A stretch of DNA of 64,000 nucleotides, taken from the NCBI RefSeq assembly GCF_041146795.1, contig NC_135176.1, forward strand, positions 34,160,531 to 34,224,530, in the 5' to 3' direction. Both the position numbers and the translations under genes were made by a program. The notes under the pieces were generated by a model that was given only the letters and a program-made list of their open reading frames with translations, was not told the DNA's origin and did not search any database. This stretch comes from Maylandia zebra. Its lineage: Eukaryota; Chordata; Actinopteri; Cichliformes; Cichlidae. Shown one piece after another: positions 55,684-64,000 of this stretch. Each line of letters opens with the position of its first letter. The stretch's first letter is position 1.

Positions 55684-57935
55684 GATAAGAGGCTCATCCA
55701 CCTCCTCTGTCACACCGCCGCTCTGCATGTCCTTCTTCACTGCATCCATGATCCTCCTCTGAGCTCCTCCTCCTGCCTGCAGCTCCACCTTCATCCTCCA
55801 CCCTCCCTCCTCTGCACATGCTCAGACCATCAGCTTCTCTCACTCGGAGCCGTCCCTCTGATGGTCTTATTTCTGATCCTGTCAAAAACTACAACCGCTA
55901 CTCAAGCTGATGTGTGTTGCTAGTGTTAGCTGTTATCAGAGATTAATAACTGTTATTGATTTGAATCATTATTCTTGATTGAAAGAAAACATAGGTAGGG
56001 TCACTCTTCATCTGTGTCCACGTCCTCTGACTCTGCAGGTTTCAGCTCACCTGTCTCAGTTTGATCACATGATTTGCATTATTATCTATTATCTAAAGCC
56101 CAGAGCTGGTTAACCAGTAAAAACTGGTTCCCACAGACACACCGGGACTGTTTTTTTTATGTAGAACCAGAGTTCTCTGAGTAAAATGTCAGTTAAATAG
56201 AGTCTCATGGACTCATATTTTATTCACAATAAAAACAGCAGGACGATGCTAACCTGCCGACTGCATCTATCCAAAGAGTCCAGCTGCAGCATCAGGCCTG
56301 CTGAGCAGCTGGAACCCTCAGACCAGACCAGCCGCTGTCCTCGGCTCACAGGCTGATGTTAGCGGGGACGCACGGACTGTCCTGCCTCCACAGTTCTATT
56401 AAAATGTCCTCACTTTACACCTCGGACGTGTTTTCTGTGCTATTGTGACTAAAACACGAGATCCAGATGTGACTTTACTCAGAGATCAGCTCTGCTGGAA
56501 TAAATTTGTCATTTTGTGCCTGACTCGCCACAACGAGGAGGCGCCACCTGCAGGTGACTCTCAGTCACTACATGTCGTTAACGTGCCACTCAGCCAATCA
56601 CTGATCATTAACATATTGATCCATGCAATAAGTGAAAATGGTCATAACGATGAGGTCACTTCCTGTTTGTGAATCCAGGTTTATTAACAGGAAGTCAAAA
56701 ACGAGTGCCTTCTGTCCGAATAGTTAATCAGTAGCAAGTATCACAGGTCAGTGAGGCTGATGATCTCCTGTGTCAGGCACTCACCTGATCACCTGAGAAT
56801 GTGATACCGCTGCTAAAAGCGTTTGGCGGGCGTGTCCATGCTGGTTGCCAATCAGCACAGATGTGTAACACCTGCTTAACATCACAGGGGAGCTGCCCTG
56901 TCTGAGTAGGTGATCCTAATCAATACTCTCTCTCTCTCTCTCTGCAGCACAACGCTGAAGAGCTGCTGACACTGAGTATCCTGCGCTGTGATTGGCTGAG
57001 AGTCTGTGGGCGGGCCTGGATCGTCACATGGATACAGATGATTAATAATCAATAATTATTTAAGTAAAGAGTTTATATTTATAAGAAATGTATTGATCTG
57101 GTCTGAACACTGCCCGTTTCCATGGATACCTGGTTTGGATCAGTGACATTAAATGCTATAATTTGCGTCCTCCAATCAGCTGTCATTCCACAATCAGCCA
57201 ATAACTAATCAGCTCGTAGCTTAAGGAGCGATGTCACCGAGATTTACAGACTTTACTGCTGCACGTGAATGCACTGTCCTCTTGAAGACTCACCTGGCAT
57301 TGAGGCTCCACCCCTCCACACACCTGAAGCAGAGATGTGTTAGCTTAGCTTGCCACAGAGGCTGCAAGCAGATGGACACTGCTAACATAGCAGCTGTAAC
57401 AGGTGGTGTGCTCAGTTTTGATTGGAAACAGTGTTATGCTGTGACAGCGTCTCCACGACAACCACAGGTACACCTGTGTTTTACCTGGAAGTTTGCTTCT
57501 CACATGTTTTTATGTCTTTAAAATGATGCAAACAGGAAATTCTTCTTCTTGTAAAGTTGTAAACAAGATGCAATAAAAGGTTGCATGTGTCAAACTGCTC
57601 TCACTGGGTTATTGGACGCAATCTGCAGGAAGTGCCTTTTTTTTCAAAGTAAATGCCACATTTCATCAATGCAAGCATTTAATGTGAAACATTCAAACCT
57701 ACAGCTGAGCAGCAGCAGCTATACAGGTGAGTCTGAAGTTGTACAGGTAGTTATAATTAATGGTTATACTGGGTGTCTTACCTATACGTTAGCTGAAGAA
57801 TATCTAGTTATCAGTTGTTACTGGTTATGTTAAGTAACGTACTTGTTATACTGCTTGTTTTACTGTTTATACTGGGTGCATGTGGTTCTATGACTCTGTT
57901 TGTCTTCTGCCAGACCAGTTTTATAGGTCTGGGCT

Positions 57936-60168
57936 GTAATCAGGTGGGGGTCCACACACAGACAGGTGTATAATCAGGTGGGGGGGGGGGGGGGGGGGGG
58001 GGGTGTCCACACACAGGCAGGTTTATGCTCAGGTCGGGGTCCACACACAGACAGGTGTATAATCAGGTGGGGTGGGGGGGGGGGGGGGGGGGTGTCCACA
58101 CACAGGCAGGTTTATGCTCAGGTCGGGGTCCACACACAGACAGGTTTATAATCAGGTGGGGTGGGGGGGGGGTGTCCACACACAGACAGGTGTATAATCA
58201 GGTGGGGGTCCACACACAGACAGGTGTATAATCAGGTCGGGGTCCACACACAGACAGGTGTATAATCTGGGGGGGGGGGGGGGGGGGGGGTGTCCACACA
58301 CAGAATGGTTTATAATCAGGTCGGGGTCCACACACAGACAGGTTTATGCTCAGGTCGGGGTCCACACACAGACAGGTGTATAATCAGGTCGGGGTCCACA
58401 CACAGACAGGTTTATGCTCAGGTCGGGGTCCACACACAGACAGGTGTATAATCAGGTGGGGTGGGGGGGGGGGGTGTCCACACACAGGCAGGTTTATTAT
58501 TTTATTATCAGGTTGGGGTCCACACACAGACAGGTTTATAATCAGGTGGGGTGGGGGGGGGGGGGGTCCACACACAGGCAGGTTTATTATTTTATTATCA
58601 GGTTGGGGTCCACACACAGACAGGTTTATAATCAGGTGGGGTGGGGTGGGGGGGGGGGGTCCACACACAGACAGGTGTATAATCAGGTGGGGGTCCACAC
58701 ACAGACAGGTGCATAATCAGGTGGGGTGGGGGGGGGGGGGGGGGTGTCCACACACAGACAGGTCAAGGTCAAGGTCAAGGTCAGATTTATTTATATAGCA
58801 CATTTCCAACAGCCGATGCTGCACAAAGTGCTTAACAATAACAATAAAATTAAAAACTACAGTGTAATACAATAATAACAATAGAAACAATAAAATAGAA
58901 GAATTGAAACAATACTAACTAATTCAGATAAATCCAAAATGCTTGGGTCATAATGTGTTAAAAGCCAGAGCGTAAAAGTGTGTCTTTAGTAAAGATTTAA
59001 ATTGCTCAAGAGTTTGAGCAGATCTAATATTTAAGGGGAGACTATTCCAAAGTCTGGGACCTGCCACAGAGAAGTATCTATCACCACGAGATTTGAGGTT
59101 AGTCCGTGGAATGGAAAACAATAGTTTTGAACTAGATCTCGTGGGTTTTCCTGGAGCATAGGCAGAGAGGAGCTCTGACAAGTAGGGGGGTGCTCGGGCG
59201 TTGAGTGACTTAAAAACAAAAAGTAAGAGTTTAAATTGGATCCTGTAGGGGACAGGGAGCCAGTGTAAAGAGGCTAAAATTGGGGTGTATAATCAGGTCG
59301 GGGTCCACACACAGACAGGTGTATAATCAGGTGGGGGTCCACTCACAGACAGGTGTATAATCAGGTGGGGTGGGGGGGGGGGGGGGTGTCCACACACAGG
59401 CAGGTTTATAATCAGGTGGGGTGGGGGGGGGGGGGGGTGTCCACACACAGACAGGTGTATAATCAGGTCGGGGGTCCACACACAGACAGGTGTATAATCA
59501 GGTGGGGTGGGGGGGGGGGGGTGTCCACACACAGGCAGGTTTATAATCAGGTGGGGTGGGGGGGGGGGTGTCCACACACAGACAGGTGTATAATCAGGTG
59601 GGGGTCCACTCACAGACAGGTGTATAATCAGGTCGGGGGTCCACACACAGACAGGTGTATAATCAGGTGGGGGTCCACACACAGACAGGTGTATAATCAG
59701 GTCAGGGTCCACACACAGACAGGTTTATTATCAGGTGGGGGTCCACACACAGACAGGTTTATGCTCAGGTCGGGGCTCTCACACAGACAGGTGTATAATC
59801 AGGTGGGGGTCCACACACAGACAGGTGTATAATCAGGTCGGGGGTCCACACACAGACAGGTGTATAATCAGGTGGGGGTCCACACACAGACAGGTGTATA
59901 ATCAGGTCGGGGCTCTCACACAGACAGGTGTATAATCAGGTGGGGGTCCACTCACAGACAGGTGTATAATCATGTCGGGGTCCACACACAGACAGGTGTA
60001 TAATCAGGTGGGGGTCCACACACAGACAGGTGTATAATCAAGTCGGGGCTCTCACACAGACAGGTGTATAATCAGGTGGGGGTCCACACACAGACAGGTG
60101 TATAATCAGGTGGGGGTCCACACACAGACAGGTTTATGCTCAGGTCGGGGCTCTCACACAGACAGGAG
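57936..60168 (+). repeat. Minisatellite with variable G runs
   Basis: Units of about 32-55 bases follow the pattern 'tccacacacagacaggtgta', 'taatcaggt', then a G run. Variants use 'caggtttatgctcaggtcgg' or 'gctctcacacagacagg'. G runs vary from 4 to 24 (57980-58003 is the longest). I estimate several dozen units; exact number needs computation. A LINE fragment interrupts the array at 58763-59284. Frames rich in 'HTDRCIIRWG' on the plus strand are artefacts. The array ends about 120 bases upstream of the first recognised slc23a1 coding exon. Confidence 0.95.
58763..59284 (-). mobile_element. LINE 3' fragment inside the minisatellite
   Basis: The minus strand from about 59181 to 58948 encodes 'MSELLSAYAPGKPTRSSSKL', 'RYFSVAGPRLWNSLPLNIR' and 'LKTHFYALAFN', the usual end of an L2/CR1-type RT protein. 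A UTR follows, and the insert ends in '(AAGGTC)n' on the plus strand at 58763. The minisatellite pattern resumes exactly at 59285. Confidence 0.88.
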
Positions 60169-60289
60169 TCCTCGTGTGTGTGTGTGATGGTTAATAATTC
60201 CTGTTAATCTGTGTGGACTTTCACCTGAGACTCTAAAACTGAACTTTCTTTCTCTGTTTGCTGCTCGAAGTCAAACAGCCGCAGGTGAA

Positions 60290-63200
60290 ATGGAAGTCGA
60301 CATTCAGGTAAAGTCATTACTGATCAGTTTTGTTTTACTGAGTTTAGCAGGTGGGGTGTAGGACAAGTATAGCAGGGCAGGTTTGCTAAAGGAAGGGTAT
60401 ACTGAACTGTGATAACACACAGTGAGCACTGACCTACAAACAACAGGTGTGGTAAACTGACCTCCGTACAACTACAAGTACTGACGCACACCTGGAAACA
60501 CCTGGATCCTTTCAGACTAATTTACTGGGTGTTTTTGTGTCTACAGGTTAATCAGGGTCACTGTGACCTGTCTCAGATAGAACATGTGTGTGTTCCTTTG
60601 ACTTCCATGTGGGGACCTGGAGTGATATGCAGAGAAAGGACATCTTCTGTTCTTTCTTCTTCTTTAGTGTTGTTTTGACTTCTGACATCTGTTTAATGAT
60701 AGCAACAAATATATAATCGATAATGGTTAATAAGTGAATCATGATGTTTGCTGCACCTGATAACCAGGTGTTTCTGTCTGTCCAATCAGAGTCATGAGGG
60801 GAGGGGCTACAAACCCAATAAACCCAACCTGCCAAGGACAGAAGAGAGCAAAAAGAGGCAACCAATGGATGCGCAGAGGGTGGGGTCAGACATGATTTAC
60901 ACCATTGAAGATGTCCCACCATGGTACCTGTGTATTCTACTGGGATTACAGGTGAGACTGGAATTACAGAAGAAAATGTGACTACTGTGGGATTAAGACA
61001 TTTCAACAGTAATTATTGATTTAGACTGGATTACTAGGTTCAAACTGGTATTATACTAGTTTAACCGTGGGTTATACTGGTTTAATTTGGGATTACTGGG
61101 TTTAACCTGGGATTATACTGGTTTAACCGGGGACTATACTGGTTTAAACTGGGATTACTGTGATTAACCTGTGATTATACTGATTTAACCTGGGGTTATA
61201 CTGGTTTAAAATGGGTTTAACTGGGATTATACTGGTTTAAACAATGATTACTGGGTTTAACCTGGGATTATACTGGTTTAAACAGTAAGAATAAGAATGT
61301 TTTATTGTCATTATGCCAAAAGCACAACTGAATTATTTGCTGTACCATTCAGTGAAAAGGAAACCAGAAAAAGGAAAGAAAGCAAAACTGTTTCTAAACT
61401 GGTTTAAACTGGAATACTGGATGGGGTTGTTTGTAGTTTGATCACTGGTGCAGGTTTGGTGGTGGTTAGAGGAAAAATTTTTAGGATAGCTACCTTGTTG
61501 ACTCCAGTCTGAAGTTTGTAACAGGTGAATGTTACCTGCTTTACCTTGTGCAGCATTACCTGACGTGCTTCAGTGGTACAGTGGCTGTGCCGTTTCTTCT
61601 GGCTGAGGCCATGTGTGTTGGTGGAGACCAAAGCACCATCAGTCAGCTGATTGGAACCATTTTCACGACTGTTGGAATCACGACTCTCATCCAGACCACC
61701 GTGGGTGTCAGGTGAGTCTGAGGGAGTCAGGTAAGACTTAAGGAGTCAGGCGAGTGGGCGGAGTCTGACAGTTATGTGTGTTTGTGTGTAGACTTCCTCT
61801 CTTTCAGGCAAGTGCGTTTGCGTTCCTCATTCCTGCTCAGGCAATCCTCAGTCTGGACAGGTGGAGGTGTCCCAGTGAAGGTGGAAGTCTCTCTGATTGT
61901 TACTGGTTTTTGTAAATAAACAACATGCTCTCATGTGATTTGTTTTTTCCTTTACAGAGGAGATTTATGGGAACTGGAGTCTTCCCCTGAACACCTCACA
62001 CATCTGGAAGCCTCGAATCAGAGAGGTACGATCACTGCTCCTCAGCAGGTAGTTTCCAGTGGGCACAGTGGGTTGAGGACGGTGAGAGGCCAGACCTAAA
62101 CCTGAACTGGTTCCTGGAAGACACCAGCAGTCTGGACAGTGCTGGTCTGTCAGAATCCTGTGAACTTCCAGCTCAGAGAAAGTTTCTGATTTTGGCTAAA
62201 GTCAGACCCCTGAATCAGGTGGAACCTTGTTCAGGAGGACTCTGCACTTGGTCTTGGACCATTTCTACAAATCCAGGATGTATTTTACTTCACAGGCTTC
62301 GCTATGAAATTAAAGCACTTACTTCCTGAGAACCCAGAGCCACACCTGCAGGTACCACCTGTTTCAGAGTCCTCTAGGACTCATCAGTAGCAGCACCTCG
62401 TGGTTGGATCCAAGTTGTCATGTCTGTGGAGTGGATTTTTTTTGTTTACTTGCTTTATGACAGAGTTATTTGTTCGCAGATTCAGGGTGCCATCATTATG
62501 TCCAGCCTGGTGGAGCTCGTGATTGGTCTGTGTGGGTTACCTGGGTTACTGCTGGAGTACATCGGCCCGCTCACCATCACGCCGACCATCTCACTGATCG
62601 GCCTCTCAGTCTTCACAACTGCTGGAGACCGAGCTGGGTCCCACTGGGGCCTCTCAGCACTGTGAGATATGTGGACACGCCTGTATCTGTTCTGCTGTAG
62701 TGAACTACATATCCATGAATATAGCACACTGGGGGGACAAACAGTTGTCTCTCTCTCTCTCTGCAGGTGTATTTTGCTGATGGTGCTGTTTGCTCAGTAC
62801 CTAAGGGCGACATCACTTCCTGTTCCTGTGTATAGCAGGAAGAAAGGCCTGAGGGCCACCAGAGTGCAGATCTTCAAGATGTTTCCTGTAAATAAAGATA
62901 AACACAAATCGATGATGATGTCAGTGATGACGTAATTTGAATCTTTGCTCCGCCCTCTTTCAGATCATCCTTGCCATCATGTTGGTGTGGTTCGTCTGTT
63001 ATGTCCTCACTCTGACCGACCTGTTGCCAAGAGACCCTGATCGCTATGGACACAAAGGTCGCACTGATGCCCGAGGGGACATCATGACACTGTCGCCCTG
63101 GTTCAGGATGCCTTACCCATGTAAGACACCAACCAATGACAGTCATGCTTTGTATCCAGGTGGTTTGAGGTTTGAATGACACCGTGTCACCGTTACGAGG

Positions 63201-64000
63201 TTGTTTCAGCGCCGACTGTGAGTTGGTGGTGAGGTGGATCACTTCAGTTTCTCTGAGGTTCTGATCCACAGTCACTGTGTTACCTGCAGCAGGTAGCACT
63301 AGGCCCCGCCCCTGCCGTGTGGGTCCATGTTGATGCCATATTTAAAATAAATTTTCTACTGATAAGTCACTGAAAGTCTGTTACTTCTCACAGCAGGAAC
63401 GCCAGTTTGTACTGCTTCGATTGGTTAGTCGGTTTGACCTTAAACAAAAACGTCGACAGAAACACATAAAAACTGTAAAATCACTGAGTCAGTGATTCAG
63501 GGCCTAGAGCAAGGGGGTGGAGCTCTCAGAGGGGGTGTGGTCACTTTATGAACTTTGTGTAACTTCAGACTTCATGTGTACAGTCTGGGATCAAATCTGA
63601 TCCGAAGGTGTGTTTTTAACGCTAAGCTGAGCATCAGTGAATGAAGGATCATGATGATCACATGACATTCTCTGACTTCCTGTCTCTCTCTGATAGGCCA
63701 GTGGGGGTTGCCTGTGATAACGGTTGCTGGGGTGTTGGGCATGCTGAGTGCGACGATGGCGGGCATCGTGGAGTCAATTGGAGATTACTATGCTTGTGCT
63801 CGCCTGTCTGGAGCCACGCCCCCTCCGATCCATGCAATCAACAGGTGAGAGAGGAACACACCTTATGAGACAGACTCCATCCCCAAACAGGTGTTGATCA
63901 TGTCTGTTTTAAATTTGTTTTCAGGGGGATTTTCATAGAGGGCGTGTGCTGCATCATTGCAGGTCTGTTAGGGACAGGAAACGGCTCCACCTCCTCCAGT
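60290..64000 (+). CDS. slc23a1: Sodium-dependent vitamin C transporter 1, 5' part
   Basis: SLC23A1 (SVCT1) is a plasma-membrane Na+/ascorbate cotransporter of the NAT family, active in epithelia. Exons, all in phase: 60290-60307 ('MEVDIQ'), 60790-60951, 61554-61711, 61792-61880, 61958-62025, 62480-62661, 62767-62887, 62964-63120, 63697-63844 and 63925 to beyond 64000. Landmarks are '[20 protein letters not shown]', '[18 protein letters not shown]', '[20 protein letters not shown]', the exofacial '[18 protein letters not shown]' with N-glycosylation sites, '[20 protein letters not shown]', '[11 protein letters not shown]' and '[16 protein letters not shown]'. The window ends in '[13 protein letters not shown]'. 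The match is closer to SVCT1 than to SVCT2 from memory. The six-residue first exon is the least certain; an upstream start is possible. The NAT signature and C-terminus lie outside. Confidence 0.93.
61020..61290 (+). repeat. Degenerate tandem repeat in slc23a1 intron 2
   Basis: Units near 17-20 bases vary around 'gggattatactggtttaacc'. Around a dozen or more are visible with substitutions and short gaps. After 61288 the text 'taagaataagaatgttttat' looks like a LINE tail, and a partial unit recurs near 61395. Confidence 0.85.

Larger units (their letters stand above)
52919..57935. other. 5 kb non-coding region between pwwp2a and slc23a1
   Basis: No exon with both splice support and recognisable protein was found. 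53160-53200 is a GAT-rich run giving a false acidic frame. 56930-56944 is a CT run followed by an acceptor-like 'tctctgcag'. Two related blocks are listed separately at 53436 and 55593. Upstream non-coding exons of slc23a1 could be here but cannot be shown. Confidence 0.45.

Noticed and set aside
56945-57000. Exon-like segment after a CT run and 'tctctgcag'
   Set aside because: No donor, reading frame or homology could be tied to slc23a1 or another gene; it could be a 5' UTR exon but this is unsupported.
57966-59935. Long plus- and minus-strand frames of 100-159 codons with 'HTDRCIIRWG' repeats
   Set aside because: They are translations of the minisatellite; the frame shifts with every G-run length and there is no start context or homology.
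57936-60168. Regularly repeated units resembling a CRISPR array
   Set aside because: Units are contiguous and variable without unique spacers, and the setting is a vertebrate genome.

Overview
This window is vertebrate nuclear DNA, almost certainly from a teleost fish and probably a percomorph (cichlid-like). The coding sequence is split into short GT-AG exons encoding recognisable vertebrate proteins. The spaces between them are filled with fish-type repeats: L2, Rex1-like and Jockey-like LINEs, Penelope-like elements, Tc1 and hAT transposons, tRNA-derived SINEs and long (TG)n runs. The lineage call is an inference from repeat types and protein similarity recalled by eye; no search was run. 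No prokaryotic features, CRISPR arrays or viral genomes were seen.

Six protein genes were assembled by joining exons through splice sites with consistent phase. They are ttc1 (last two exons, + strand, 4140-4713), pfdn1 (complete, - strand, 10986-12334), dck (complete, + strand, 18276-21979), an OAT1-like slc22a organic anion transporter (complete, 15 exons, + strand, 24637-42938), pwwp2a (complete, two coding exons, + strand, 49234-52652) and slc23a1 (5' part, + strand, 60290 to beyond the window end). They do not form one pathway: they are a TPR co-chaperone adaptor, a prefoldin subunit, a nucleoside salvage kinase, an anion transporter, an H2A.Z-nucleosome reader and a vitamin C transporter.

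Layout. 1-3060 is a decayed L2 LINE, presumably in a ttc1 intron. 5280-7602 is a Penelope-like element with 0.53 kb inverted arms. 12.9-17.1 kb holds two LINEs upstream of dck. The transporter has two introns of 7.7 and 6.9 kb packed with transposons. The first contains a Penelope remnant split by a hAT-like element, which is split by a Tc1-type transposon, which is split by a short retroelement; further on it contains a LINE split by a solo LTR. 44-48.5 kb is another repeat cluster, with a SINE inside an L2 copy and an intact hAT MITE. 52.9-57.9 kb is mostly unexplained non-coding DNA. 57.9-60.2 kb is a minisatellite with very long G runs just upstream of the first recognised slc23a1 coding exon.

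I found no convincing undescribed biological system. The most interesting material is structural: the transposon nest, the palindromic Penelope copy, the G-run minisatellite, and a degenerate six-base periodic intron.
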